DNA of 64,000 nucleotides from Aquabacterium sp. (lineage in GTDB: Bacteria > Pseudomonadota > Gammaproteobacteria > Burkholderiales > Burkholderiaceae_C), in contig JAHFQM010000001.1 of the NCBI GenBank assembly GCA_023266355.1, positions 328,115 through 392,114 on the forward strand, given 5' to 3'. Positions within the stretch are counted from its first letter, which is position 1, and each line of letters starts with the position of its first letter. Below, one piece after another: positions 10,711 through 19,688 of the stretch. A model generated the notes under the pieces. It saw nothing but the letters and a program-made list of their open reading frames with translations, was not told the DNA's origin and did not search any database. Both the position numbers and the translations under genes were made by a program.

Positions 10711-11937
10711 TCAGCCGGCCTTGAGGCGGCTGGTCAGGTGGGCCAGCCAGCCGGTGGTCTGCGGCACCGCGCGCACCGGTGTGCCGGGCTCGCGCTGCAA
10801 CTCCTGGGCGATCTTGCGCACGGCCACGGTGTAGGGGTCGCGGGGGGCCGAGGTGAACAGGCTTTCGCCGGAGTTCATCATCGTCAGGCGGGCCATGCCA
10901 GAAGACGGCAGTGTGCTCAGCAGCGGGATGCCAAAGCCCTTGGCGATGGTCTCGGCATCGGGTGGCACGCTGGCCAGATAGCGGTCCACGATCAGGCTGA
11001 CCTGGCCGGCGCCGACCTTGTCCACCTTGTTGTCGCGCAGCTTTTGCAGCAGGTTGCGGTTCTGCTTGCAGCTCGGCACGCTTTGCTCGACGAACATCAG
11101 GGTGCGGTCGGCACGGCCCAGCAGCACGTAGAGGAACTCCGAGGCGGGCACGCCGCCCAGGTTCACCACGATCTGGTGGAAGTGGCGCTTGAGCACATTG
11201 ACCAGCACGTAGAGGTCGGCCGAGGTGATGCGGCCGGCGTCCAGCGGGTCTTCCGGCATGGCCAGGATGCGCAGGCCGCTGTCGTGCTTGGGGAAGGCGG
11301 TGTTGATGAGCGTGTCGTCCAGGCGGCGCAGGCTGCGGATGGCGTCCACGAAGGTGTAGCTGGGCTCGATGCCCAGGTACTGCAGGCTGTCACCGGCGGG
11401 CACGCCCAAATCCAGCAGCAGGATGTCGTGCTTGGGCTGGGCCTCGCGCAGGGCCAGCGCCAGGTGCAGGGCGAACATCGTGGCGTCACCACCCGGGCGG
11501 GCGCTGGCCACGGCCGTCATCTGGCCCTCGTTGCCGGCGCCACCGCGTTGCTGCTCGCTGCCTTCCCGGCTGACGGCGCGGCGCACCAGGCTGACGACCT
11601 CGCCCGGGCGCATGTCCGGCGAGATGAAATCGCGCGCACCGGCGCGCAGCGCGGTCAGCACCGATTGCCGATCGGGCGTTTCGGCCAGCGCGATGACCGG
11701 CAGCAGGGGCTTGGCGGCGGTCAGGCCTTCCATGAATCCGGCGTCTTGCGACAGGCGGCTGCTGCCGAGCTCGCACAGCACGGCGCGGGCCTGGACGGCG
11801 TCGACGAGTTGCAGCACGCGCTCCAGGTTGTCGCTGTCCACCTGGAGGACCTCGCCTTCGTCATGCAGCGTGGTCTGCACCCAGTGGGTGATGTCCTTGC
11901 TGCTGGTGATCACGAGGAAGTGGTTGAGGGCGCTCAT
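10711..11937 (-). CDS. tadZ: TadZ/CpaE-like localisation ATPase with degenerate P-loop
   Basis: 408 residues. The N-terminal ~130 residues form a receiver-like (atypical CheY) fold; the rest is a MinD/ParA-like domain that positions the Tad machine, often at a pole. The expected Walker A signature KGGxGKT is replaced by VASARPGGDATMFA, with no lysine pair, whereas 'DILLLDLGVP' (Walker B-like) and 'IVVNLGG' are kept. An atypical Walker A box is known in some TadZ proteins, so this is not evidence of decay. It lies between the secretin and the ATPase genes, the usual place for cpaE. Confidence 0.85.
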   Translation of the reverse strand: MSALNHFLVITSSKDITHWVQTTLHDEGEVLQVDSDNLERVLQLVDAVQARAVLCELGSSRLSQDAGFMEGLTAAKPLLPVIALAETPDRQSVLTALRAGARDFISPDMRPGEVVSLVRRAVSREGSEQQRGGAGNEGQMTAVASARPGGDATMFALHLALALREAQPKHDILLLDLGVPAGDSLQYLGIEPSYTFVDAIRSLRRLDDTLINTAFPKHDSGLRILAMPEDPLDAGRITSADLYVLVNVLKRHFHQIVVNLGGVPASEFLYVLLGRADRTLMFVEQSVPSCKQNRNLLQKLRDNKVDKVGAGQVSLIVDRYLASVPPDAETIAKGFGIPLLSTLPSSGMARLTMMNSGESLFTSAPRDPYTVAVRKIAQELQREPGTPVRAVPQTTGWLAHLTSRLKAG

Positions 11938-11949
11938 GCCAGTCCTGCC

Positions 11950-13314
11950 TCAGCGGGTGAAACCGAATTCGTTGCTGTCGAACTTGCCCGTTTCGAGCAA
12001 GAGCATGTGCAGGTAGCCTGGGTCGTATTTGCGCAGCTCTTCGCCAGGCAGGTCGGGCAGGCGGGCGTTGCGCGCGAAGGGCCGCACCAGGCGCGGCGTG
12101 ACGATCATCAGCAGCTCTTTGTCTTCGCGGTCGATGCGGTCGGAGCGGAAGAAGGCGCCCAGGACGGGGATGTCCCCCAGGAAGGGGAACTTGGCGATGT
12201 CGGCCGTGTTGAAGCGGCTGACCAAGCCGCTGAGCACGAAGGTTTCGCCGTCGCCCAGGGCCACCGTGGTGTCGGTGCGGCGCACGCGCAGGCCGGGGAT
12301 GTTGAAGCCGCCGGCGGTGACGGACAGGGTGCTGTCCAGCTCGCTGACTTCGGGCGAGACCTTGAGCGTCATGCGCTGGTCGTCGAGCACCGTGGGCGAC
12401 AGGCCCAGGCGGATGCCGAATTCCTTGAAGAACACCGTGACCGTGCTGTCGCCGCCGCTGCCGGTGCGCATGGGGATGGGGATCTCGCCGCCGGCCAGGA
12501 AGGTGGCCGTCTGGCCGCTGAGTGCCGTCAGGCTGGGCTCGGCCAGGGTGTAGGCGAAGCCGTTGGATTCGAGTGCGCTGAACACGGCCAGGGTGTTGGT
12601 GCCCCAGTTGAAGATGTTGAACGCGTCGGGGCGGGGGATGAAGCCGGTGGCCGATTGCAGCGTGCGGTTGCCCGATGCGGCGTCTGTGACCAGGCCCGAG
12701 AGGTTGCTGGGGCCCGAGATGCCCTGTGACTTGCCGTTGTGGAAGTTGTCGAAGTAGAAGCCGGATGACATCAGCTTCTTGCGGCTGACCTCCACGATCT
12801 TCACGTCGATCTGCACCTGCACATCGAACTTGCTGGTGCTGGCGTCCACCACGTTCGGCGCGGGCTTGGTGGGGTCCTCGCTCACGGCGCGCTCGATGGC
12901 GGCGTGGCGCTCCAGCGAGGACAGCTGGCCGCTCAGGCGCAGCTTGGTGCCGCTGCTGTCGAGTTGGGCGCCGCTGTCGATTTTCGAGACACCACCGCCT
13001 GGCGACACGACCACGTTGAACTGCGCGGCAGGCGTGCTGGCGCTGCCGCTGTCCCACACCGAGATGGTGGCCGAGCCGGGCTTTTTGGCCGTGACGATGA
13101 CGCCACTGGGCGGCGCCACGTTGATGCCGACGATGTCGTCGTTGGCCGTGGCGGCGCGCACGATGGGCCGGGGCTGGGTCCAGGTTTTCTGCTGGCCGAC
13201 CTCGAGGTTCAGGGTGGCGGGGGCGGCTTGCGCCGTCGCGATGCAGGCCACGGCCACCGCGGCGAAGGCCAGGGGGCGGGTCAGGGCGTCGAACAGGGAA
13301 TCAGGCGCGGTCAT
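11950..13314 (-). CDS. cpaC: CpaC/RcpA outer-membrane secretin of the Tad pilus
   Basis: 454 residues. The signal peptide ends around AQA near residue 30. An N-terminal pilus/BON-type domain (LNLEVGQQKTWTQPRPI; 'SGVIVTAKKPGSATISVWD') follows, then the secretin domain with 'TDTTVALGDGETFVLSGL' and the closing 'FRSDRIDREDKELLMIVTPRLV' region typical of type II/III secretins. It forms the channel through which the Flp pilus leaves the cell. The ATG overlaps the cpaB stop (ATGA). Length is normal for Tad secretins. Confidence 0.93.
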   Translation of the reverse strand: MTAPDSLFDALTRPLAFAAVAVACIATAQAAPATLNLEVGQQKTWTQPRPIVRAATANDDIVGINVAPPSGVIVTAKKPGSATISVWDSGSASTPAAQFNVVVSPGGGVSKIDSGAQLDSSGTKLRLSGQLSSLERHAAIERAVSEDPTKPAPNVVDASTSKFDVQVQIDVKIVEVSRKKLMSSGFYFDNFHNGKSQGISGPSNLSGLVTDAASGNRTLQSATGFIPRPDAFNIFNWGTNTLAVFSALESNGFAYTLAEPSLTALSGQTATFLAGGEIPIPMRTGSGGDSTVTVFFKEFGIRLGLSPTVLDDQRMTLKVSPEVSELDSTLSVTAGGFNIPGLRVRRTDTTVALGDGETFVLSGLVSRFNTADIAKFPFLGDIPVLGAFFRSDRIDREDKELLMIVTPRLVRPFARNARLPDLPGEELRKYDPGYLHMLLLETGKFDSNEFGFTR

Positions 13315-14204
13315 GGTTGCGACGCGTTGGAGGTCTGGGCCAGGCGGCGCTCTTTGCTGCCTTCCTGGATGATGACGGGGGGCGGGCCATCCGCCGAGGC
13401 GGGCGGCTTGGCCTTGACGGGCGAGAGGTCGGCCACGCGGGCGGGCAGGCGCCCAGCCGAGGCTGCCGGCTCGGACGCCTGCGGGCGCAGCGCCAGGCGC
13501 AACTGGCCGGTGTTGGCGGCCAGCATCAGCGCGGGGGTGTCGGCTTCCGGGATGGCCAGCACGGCCGAGCGCAGGTTCAGGCGGCGCTCGCGCGACTCGA
13601 CGGCGGTCTTGGCGCCGGTCTGACTCATGGCCTCGGCCTGGGCCTTGTCGCCCGAGGTGCTGGGCGGGGTGTCCAGCTGGGTGGCATCGCCGAAGGTCAG
13701 GATGCGCGCATCGCGGATCAGGATCTGCGCGAAGGTGGTGTCTTGCGATTCCTTGCTGGCGCTGGCGAACTGCAGCACATCGACGTGGTCGCCAGGTTTG
13801 CCGTGGCCGCCCAGGCCCACGACCTCGTCCACCAGCACGGCCACGGCGCGCTCGCCCGGTTGCAGCAGCGCAGCCAGCGACTCCGGTGCGATCGTGGCCT
13901 GCAGGATGGGCGTGCCCTTGGCGATGGCCTTGGCCGTGACGTGGCCCTGCACCTGCTGGATCTGGTTGTAGGCGCCGGCCGGTGCCGCGGGCAGGGCTTG
14001 CACGGTGAGGTCGTCGGCGGAGAGCACATGGCCCAGGGGCACGTCCTTCGCAGCGACGACCACGTTGACGGTGGGTGCCGGCGCGGGCGCAGACACCGTG
14101 GCCGGTGCGCTGGGCTTGCCGCTCAGGCGCACGCCGATGAGGGCCACCACGACCGCACCCAGGGCCAGCAAGCCAGCGATGATTTTCAGGACGTTGTTGT
14201 TCAT
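13311..14204 (-). CDS. cpaB: CpaB/RcpC Flp pilus assembly protein
   Basis: 297 residues. It has an N-terminal signal anchor (IIAGLLALGAVVVALIGV), then an SAF-type domain with 'VNVVVAAKDVPLGHVLSADDL' and a conserved 'GERAVAVLVDEVVGLGGHGKPGDHVDVL' segment, both standard for CpaB/RcpC. It is periplasmic and associates with the secretin. It is separated from tadE by a 126-base gap holding a short tandem repeat, the largest gap inside the locus, so a second promoter for cpaB onward is possible. The C-terminus is Pro/Ala-rich. Confidence 0.92.
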   Translation of the reverse strand: MNNNVLKIIAGLLALGAVVVALIGVRLSGKPSAPATVSAPAPAPTVNVVVAAKDVPLGHVLSADDLTVQALPAAPAGAYNQIQQVQGHVTAKAIAKGTPILQATIAPESLAALLQPGERAVAVLVDEVVGLGGHGKPGDHVDVLQFASASKESQDTTFAQILIRDARILTFGDATQLDTPPSTSGDKAQAEAMSQTGAKTAVESRERRLNLRSAVLAIPEADTPALMLAANTGQLRLALRPQASEPAASAGRLPARVADLSPVKAKPPASADGPPPVIIQEGSKERRLAQTSNASQP

Positions 14205-14249
14205 GGGGCGGGGAGCAGCGAAAGCAAAAATGGACGCGACAGTGCGCGA

Positions 14250-14285
14250 GGAAGATGCAACAGAGGATGCGACAGAGTGTGCGAC
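14250..14285 (-). repeat. three-copy 12-bp tandem repeat upstream of cpaB
   Basis: On the minus strand three consecutive 12-base units read GTCGCACACTCT, GTCGCATCCTCT and GTTGCATCTTCC. They lie in the 126-base gap between tadE and cpaB, 46 bases before the cpaB ATG. No open frame covers them. Confidence 0.7.
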
Positions 14286-14330
14286 CTAGGGTGGGGCAAG
14301 GGCGCCATCAGGTGGGTGGCCAAGGCCGCA

Positions 14331-14792
14331 TCAACCGGGTTGCGCCACCGCCTGGCCGACGAGCTTGTCCGGCAGGTCCGGCACCTTGCCCACGATGGGC
14401 AGGTCCAGGATGGGCAAGGGCGGTGTGACGTTGTAGCCGTTGTAGGTGATGGTGACCTGCACGGCGCCCGAGGCGGTCAGGCTCACGGCCACGCCGCTCA
14501 GCACCGTGGCCAGGGCATCGGCCGGCAGCCAGCTCAGGGATTCGGTCGCGCGGGCGCGGGCCACGGCGCGGGTGGCGTTCTCGTAGCTGGTGGCCGAGGT
14601 GTAGTTCAGCGGGTCCACCTTGACGGCCGCGCGCGCGCCTTCGGCGGCGGCTTGGGTCAGGGCCTGCTTCATCACCATCGCCATGGAATAACTCACGATG
14701 GCGTAGAAGATGGCGAAGAACAGCAAAAAGGCGGGCGCCATCTCGATGGCCACCGCGCCAGATTGGCCATGCTTGCCTGGGTGCCGCGTCAA
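14331..14792 (-). CDS. tadE: TadE-like pseudopilin (probable TTG start)
   Basis: 153 residues from a TTG at 14792-14790. The pseudopilin signature GQSGAVAIEMAP follows, with predicted prepilin cleavage after Gly12 and Glu at mature position 5, then the hydrophobic helix LLFFAIFYAIVSYSMAMVM. There is no ATG at a sensible place: the first ATG is inside the signature. The TTG overlaps the prepilin peptidase stop as TTGA, the same coupling geometry as ATGA. A GTG (Val-Ala-Asp-Arg) ten codons earlier is the alternative. The substrate motif matches the neighbouring CpaA-type peptidase. Confidence 0.8.
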   Translation of the reverse strand: MTRHPGKHGQSGAVAIEMAPAFLLFFAIFYAIVSYSMAMVMKQALTQAAAEGARAAVKVDPLNYTSATSYENATRAVARARATESLSWLPADALATVLSGVAVSLTASGAVQVTITYNGYNVTPPLPILDLPIVGKVPDLPDKLVGQAVAQPG

Positions 14793-15310
14793 GGTGCAGG
14801 CAACCCGGTCAGCCACAGGCCCAGCAACAGCCCTGCGGTGAGGCCGGCGCCAAAGGGGATGTGACGTTGGGCGGGGCGTGATGCGCCCCAGCGCGCGAGC
14901 CAGGAGCCCGGGGCTTGCCAGGCGATCGGCAGCGCGGACAGCAGCATGGGCCGGTTGTGTCCCACCCAGCCCATCGCCGCACCCAGGAGGGCGCCGATCG
15001 CGAAGCTGTTCAGGGTGAGCGGCCATGATGAAAGGAGGCCGAGGGCCACGAGGAATTTGACATCACCGGCCCCCAACTGGCGCAGCAGGTAACCCGGCAG
15101 GGTCACGAGCAGTGCCAATCCGGCGGCCAGCCAGGAAGAAGAGGTCGAGGCGCCCAGCGGGCTGTGGCCCACGATGAGCAGGTGCGACACACCGACCACC
15201 CAGCCACCCAGCGACAGCACGTTGGGGATGCGCCGGTGACGCAGGTCCATCCACGCCACGGCGCAGGCCCACGCGACCAGCACGCCCGCGGCGGCCGAGG
15301 GGGTCAGCAT
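14789..15310 (-). CDS. cpaA: Flp-type prepilin peptidase (CpaA/TadV, A24 family)
   Basis: 173 residues, about six membrane helices. The two catalytic aspartates of A24 peptidases are visible: the first in 'AWMDLRHRRIPN' (near residue 22) and the second in the GAGDVKFL motif (GxGD). It lacks the N-terminal methyltransferase domain of PilD, as expected for TadV/CpaA. It processes the Flp pilin encoded upstream and the TadE-type pseudopilins downstream. The stop overlaps the proposed tadE start. Confidence 0.92.
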   Translation of the reverse strand: MLTPSAAAGVLVAWACAVAWMDLRHRRIPNVLSLGGWVVGVSHLLIVGHSPLGASTSSSWLAAGLALLVTLPGYLLRQLGAGDVKFLVALGLLSSWPLTLNSFAIGALLGAAMGWVGHNRPMLLSALPIAWQAPGSWLARWGASRPAQRHIPFGAGLTAGLLLGLWLTGLPAP

Positions 15311-15374
15311 CGCACCAGCAACTTCCGAGCTTGGCGGGCCACAGGTGCCGGATGGCGCCCAGGCCCGAACCGCA

Positions 15375-15545
15375 TCACTGCAGCTTGGTCTTGATCTTCG
15401 TGAAGAAGGTGCCCAGCTGGGTGCCGACGTCGGTCATGGCGGTGGCAGCGGCCAGGCCGATCAGGGCGGCGACCAGTGCGTATTCGATGGCGCTGGCGCC
15501 TTCTTCGTCTTGCAGGAAGGTCTTGATGTGAGAAATCAGGTTCAT
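15375..15545 (-). CDS. flp: Flp/Fap-type major pilin
   Basis: 56 residues from the ATG at 15545. The leader ends in DEEG, followed by ASAIEYALVAALIGLAAA; cleavage after Gly16 leaves the Flp hallmark Glu-Tyr at mature positions 5-6 and a single hydrophobic helix. An upstream in-frame extension of 23 residues is rejected because it does not resemble a pilin leader. It is the first gene of the locus and is usually the most highly expressed. 64 bases separate it from cpaA. Only one pilin copy is present. Confidence 0.93.
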   Translation of the reverse strand: MNLISHIKTFLQDEEGASAIEYALVAALIGLAAATAMTDVGTQLGTFFTKIKTKLQ

Positions 15546-15752
15546 GGTGGTGCTCCGAGCAGGGCCGCACAGGCCCGAATTGAAAAAAGGGGAGCGATGG
15601 AACGGCTGTCGCACCCGGTCAACAAAATCTAACCGATGTGACAGGGCCCTGGCCGTGCCGCCAGCACCTGATTGGGGGACGGACTATCCCGGAGGGTGCA
15701 TCCGGCGGGGACAAAAAACGACAGATTGGCCCCACCGGATGGCACGACCGGG

Positions 15753-17537
15753 TCAGAACTGCGCGTCCTGCAAGGAGAGCGTGCTGCTGGCGCCATTGAC
15801 CACGCGGTCGCGCCAGGCCGGGGCGTCCACCAGCACATGGTGCAGGTAATGGTGTGCCGTGGCCAACTTGGCGCCCAGCGCGGCGGCATCGCCGTCCTGG
15901 CGCAGCCGCCGCGCTTGCGCCGCTTCGGCCGCGCGCGCCATCAACCAGGCGCCCAGCACGGTGCCGCACAGGTGCAGGTAGGGCACGGCCCCGGCGGCAC
16001 TGGCGGCAGGGCGTTGCGGTCCGCAGGTCAGCAGCCACTCGGTGGCTTGCGACAGGGCGTCGAGGCCGCGCTGCAGGCCCACGCCCAGGGGGCGCAGCTC
16101 GGCATCTTCGGCCTCGGCCAGGCGGTGGGCGTCGGCCAGCATGCTGCGCTGCAGCGCCTTCATCGTCACACCGCCTTCGCGCATCAGCTTGCGGCCGATG
16201 AGGTCGTTGGCCTGGATGCCGGTCGTGCCTTCGTAGATGGTGGTGATGCGCGCATCGCGCAGGTGTTGCGCCGCGCCTGTTTCTTCGATGAAGCCCATGC
16301 CGCCGTGCACCTGCACACCATCGGCCACCACCAGCTGTGCCGTCTCCGTGCACCAGCCCTTGACGATGGGGATGAGCAGATCGACCATGGCCTGCTTCTG
16401 CACGCGCGCGCCCTCGTCGGGGTGGCCGTGGGCGCGGTCCATCTCGCCGGCGGCGAAGTAGGCGATGGCGCGCATGGCTTCCACGCGGGCCTTCATCGTC
16501 ATCAGCATGCGGCGCACATCGGGGTGGCCGATGATGGCGGGCGAGCCCTCCACCAGGGTGCGGCCCTGCACGCGGTCCAGGGCGTAGGCGCGGGCCCGCT
16601 GGTAGGCGCGTTCGGCGATGGCCACGCCTTCGAGGCCGACGTTGAGGCGGGCGTGGTTCATCATCGTGAACATGTAGCCCAGGCCCTTGTGCGCTTCGCC
16701 CACCAGGTAGCCGATGGCGCCGCCCTGGTCACCGAAGGACATCACCGCCGTGGGGCTGGCGTGGATGCCCAGCTTGTGCTCGATGGCCGTGCACATCAGG
16801 TCGTTGCGCGCGCCCAGCGAGCCATCTGCGTTGACCAGGAACTTCGGGCAGACGAACAGCGAGATGCCTTTGACGCCCGCGGGCGCGTCCGGCAGGCGGG
16901 CCAGCACGAGGTGGACGATGTTCTCGGCCATGTCGTGCTCACCCCAGGTGATGAAGATCTTGTTGCCGCTGACGCGGTAGTGGTCGCCCTCGGGCACGGC
17001 CTTGCTGCGGATGGCCGAGAGGTCGGAGCCGGCCTGCGGCTCGGTCAGGTTCATGGTGCCGGTCCACTGGCCGGACACCATATTGGGCAGGAAGCGCTGC
17101 TGCAGTTCGGGCGTGGCGTGGCGGGCCAGGGCTTCGACGGCGCCGAGGGTCAGCATCTGGCACAGCGAGAACGCCATGTTCGACGACTTCCACATCTCCA
17201 GCACGGCCGTGGACACCGCCGTGGGCAGGCCTTGGCCGCCGAATTCGGGCGAGGCGGGCATGCCGTTCCAGCCGGTCTCGCAGAACTGCGCGTAAGCCTG
17301 CTTGAAGCCATCGGCGCTGTGCACCACACCCTGGTCCCAGCGTGCGCCTTGCTGGTCGCCCGACCAGTTGATGGGGTCGAGCACGCCGGTGGCAAACCGG
17401 CTGGCTTCGTCGAGGATGGCTTCGACCAGGTCGGGTGTGGTGTCTTCGAAGCCGGGTTGGGCGCAGATGGCGTCGAGGCCTGCGATGTCCTGCAGGGTGA
17501 AGAGCATGTCGCGCACAGGCGCTTGGTAAGCAGACAT
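15753..17537 (-). CDS. acyl-CoA dehydrogenase, long (about 600 residue) DmdC/FadE-like type
   Basis: 594 residues. FAD-dependent alpha,beta-dehydrogenation of an acyl-CoA. Visible: the N-terminal helical domain; the middle beta domain with 'MNLTEPQAGSDLSAIRSKA' and 'YRVSGNKIFITWGEHD'; the C-terminal helical domain with the TTIYEGTTGIQANDLIGRK segment, whose Glu (near residue 433) is the usual catalytic base; and an extra C-terminal domain found in the long AcdH subfamily. That subfamily includes 3-methylmercaptopropionyl-CoA dehydrogenase (DmdC), but the substrate cannot be read from sequence. The co-oriented acyl-CoA synthetase at 19689 is a plausible partner. Confidence 0.88.
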   Translation of the reverse strand: MSAYQAPVRDMLFTLQDIAGLDAICAQPGFEDTTPDLVEAILDEASRFATGVLDPINWSGDQQGARWDQGVVHSADGFKQAYAQFCETGWNGMPASPEFGGQGLPTAVSTAVLEMWKSSNMAFSLCQMLTLGAVEALARHATPELQQRFLPNMVSGQWTGTMNLTEPQAGSDLSAIRSKAVPEGDHYRVSGNKIFITWGEHDMAENIVHLVLARLPDAPAGVKGISLFVCPKFLVNADGSLGARNDLMCTAIEHKLGIHASPTAVMSFGDQGGAIGYLVGEAHKGLGYMFTMMNHARLNVGLEGVAIAERAYQRARAYALDRVQGRTLVEGSPAIIGHPDVRRMLMTMKARVEAMRAIAYFAAGEMDRAHGHPDEGARVQKQAMVDLLIPIVKGWCTETAQLVVADGVQVHGGMGFIEETGAAQHLRDARITTIYEGTTGIQANDLIGRKLMREGGVTMKALQRSMLADAHRLAEAEDAELRPLGVGLQRGLDALSQATEWLLTCGPQRPAASAAGAVPYLHLCGTVLGAWLMARAAEAAQARRLRQDGDAAALGAKLATAHHYLHHVLVDAPAWRDRVVNGASSTLSLQDAQF

Positions 17538-17641
17538 GGGGGAGCTTTCAGCAAGAGGACCCCGGGGGCCCGCAAGAGGCCACCGAGGTCGGTTTCAGAT
17601 CAGACAGAGAGGGGTTTCAGCGCATGTGCTGCGCAGGCGTT

Positions 17642-19327
17642 TCAGTGCGCGCTGGCCGCTGCGGCGCCAATGCCGGTCTGGGCGCGGATGTCCTGATCGC
17701 GGTAGCCGGCGAGGTCTTGCGCGGCGCGGGCGCTGCGGTCGGTCACCGAGAACAGCCAGGTCACGAAGAAGGCCAGCGGCATCGAGAACAAAGCAGGGTG
17801 CTCGTAGGGGAAGATGGGTTTGGCGTTGCCCAGCACCACCACCCACACGGCCTTGGACAGCACGACGAAGAGCACGGCCGAGACCAGGCCCGCCACGCCG
17901 CCGATCAGCGCACCGCGCGTCGTCAGGCCCTTCCAGTACAGCGACAGGATCAGCACCGGGAAGTTGGCCGAGGCCGCGATGCCAAAGGTCAGCCCCACCA
18001 GGAAGGCCACGTTCTGCTTCTCGAACAGGATGCCCAGGATGACGGCGACGACGCCCAGCCCGATGGAGGCGAACTTGGACACGCGCATCTCCTCGGCTTC
18101 CGTGGCTTCGCCCTTGCGGATCACGCGGGCATAGATGTCGTGGGCGATCGACGAGGCACCGGCCAGCGCCAGGCCCGAGACCACCGCCAGGATGGTGGCA
18201 AACGCCACGGCCGACAGGAAGCCCAGGAACAGGTTGCCGCCGACGGCCTTGGCCAGGTGCATCACCGGCATGTTGTTGCCGCCGATGAGCTTGCCGCCGA
18301 TCTCGCCCTTCTCGAAGAACTGCGGGTCCTGGCCGACGATCACGATGGCCGCCAGGCCCAGCAGGCACACGACCAGGAAGAACAGGCCGATGAAGCCGCT
18401 GGCCACGAAGACCGACTTGCGCGCCTCCTTGGCGTTGGGCACGGTGAAGAAGCGCATCATGATGTGCGGCAGACCGGCCGTGCCGAAGACCAGGCCCAGC
18501 GACAGCGAGGTCGCCGTGATCGGGTCGGCCAGCATGCTGCCCGGACGCATGATGGCGGCGCCATCCTTGTGCGCGGCCACGGCCGACGAGGCCAGCGTTT
18601 CGATGTTGAAGCCGAACTGGCTCATGGCCAGGCCCAGCAACAGCAGGCCGCCCGACAGCAGCAGCACCGCCTTGATGATCTGCACCCAGGTGGTGGCGAT
18701 CATGCCGCCGAAGGTCACGTAGACCACCATCAGCACGCCCACCACGGCCACGGCCACGGGGTAATCCAGACCGAACAGCAGCTTGATGAGCTGGCCCGCG
18801 CCGACCATCTGCACGATCAGGTAGAAGCACACCACCGTCAGCGAGGAGAAGGCCGCGAAGGTGCGGATCGAGCTTTGCTGCAAGCGGTACGAGGCGATGT
18901 CCGCGAAGGTGAAGCGGCCCAGGTTGCGCATGCGCTCGGCCAGCATGAAGAGGATCACCGGCCAGCCGATGAAGAAGCTGATGGTGTAGACGAAGCCGTC
19001 GTAGCCACGCAGGAAGACCAGTGAGCTCAGGCCCAGCAGCGTGGCCGCGGACATGTAGTCACCCGCGATGGCCAGGCCGTTCTGGAAGCCCGTGATGCCG
19101 CCGCCGGCGGTGTAGAAGTCCGAGGCCGAGGTGGTGCGCTTGGCCGCCCAGTAGGTGATGCCCAGCGTGCCCAGCACGAACACCAGGAACATGGCGATGG
19201 CGGTCAGGTTGATGGGCTGCTTTTGCGTTTGCGTGACGTCGGCCGGGCCGGCCAGCACGCAGGTGGCGGCCAGCAGGGCGGTCGAGGCGATCAGTGCCTT
19301 GGCGAATGCCTTGTGGGGGGTGTTCAT
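17642..19327 (-). CDS. actP: cation/acetate symporter ActP
   Basis: 561 residues, sodium:solute symporter family with about 13 membrane helices after a cleavable-looking N-terminal segment ('[21 protein letters not shown]'). Family hallmarks include '[32 protein letters not shown]' near residue 75. It takes up acetate and other short-chain acids. The start ATG overlaps the stop of the DUF485 gene (ATGA), the standard yjcH-actP pairing. The location between acyl-CoA dehydrogenase and acyl-CoA synthetase suggests uptake of a carboxylate for activation and oxidation. Confidence 0.95.
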   Translation of the reverse strand: MNTPHKAFAKALIASTALLAATCVLAGPADVTQTQKQPINLTAIAMFLVFVLGTLGITYWAAKRTTSASDFYTAGGGITGFQNGLAIAGDYMSAATLLGLSSLVFLRGYDGFVYTISFFIGWPVILFMLAERMRNLGRFTFADIASYRLQQSSIRTFAAFSSLTVVCFYLIVQMVGAGQLIKLLFGLDYPVAVAVVGVLMVVYVTFGGMIATTWVQIIKAVLLLSGGLLLLGLAMSQFGFNIETLASSAVAAHKDGAAIMRPGSMLADPITATSLSLGLVFGTAGLPHIMMRFFTVPNAKEARKSVFVASGFIGLFFLVVCLLGLAAIVIVGQDPQFFEKGEIGGKLIGGNNMPVMHLAKAVGGNLFLGFLSAVAFATILAVVSGLALAGASSIAHDIYARVIRKGEATEAEEMRVSKFASIGLGVVAVILGILFEKQNVAFLVGLTFGIAASANFPVLILSLYWKGLTTRGALIGGVAGLVSAVLFVVLSKAVWVVVLGNAKPIFPYEHPALFSMPLAFFVTWLFSVTDRSARAAQDLAGYRDQDIRAQTGIGAAAASAH

Positions 19328-19632
19328 GTGTTGCGCTCCACGATGTCGCGGGTCAGTTGGTCGAACTCGGTGTTGGCGCGGCGCACGTAGAGGCCGGTCA
19401 GCAGCCAGGAGCCCGCGATCAGTGCCGCGCCCACGGGCACGCCCACGGTCAGGGTGCTGCCTTCGAACAGGGCCTGGCCGAACACGCCAGGCGCGAAAGC
19501 CACCACGGCCATGAAGGCGTAGTAGGTGCCCAGCACCACCAGGGACAGGCGCACGGCCAGGCGACCGCGCCGCTGGACGAGTTGCTGGAAGGCAGGGTCG
19601 GACTCGACCCGCCGGTAGACGTCTTGGCTCAT
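19324..19632 (-). CDS. DUF485 membrane protein, ActP partner (YjcH-like)
   Basis: 102 residues from the ATG at 19632 ('[19 protein letters not shown]'). The FxxLvrrR-type N-terminal motif and two membrane helices are characteristic of DUF485/YjcH proteins, which are nearly always encoded just before actP. The frame could be extended upstream to 19896, but that would run into the acyl-CoA synthetase gene and add non-family sequence. A GGAAAC-type weak ribosome site precedes the ATG. Confidence 0.92.
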   Translation of the reverse strand: MSQDVYRRVESDPAFQQLVQRRGRLAVRLSLVVLGTYYAFMAVVAFAPGVFGQALFEGSTLTVGVPVGAALIAGSWLLTGLYVRRANTEFDQLTRDIVERNT

Positions 19633-19688
19633 CTGTGTTTCCTTGTTGAGAATTTGGACGGAGGCGCCTGCGTCGGCAGGCATGGCGC

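Noticed and set aside
15546..15752. cyclic di-GMP riboswitch before the flp pilin
   Set aside because: The region has GC-rich inverted segments, but the conserved GEMM core sequences are not there.
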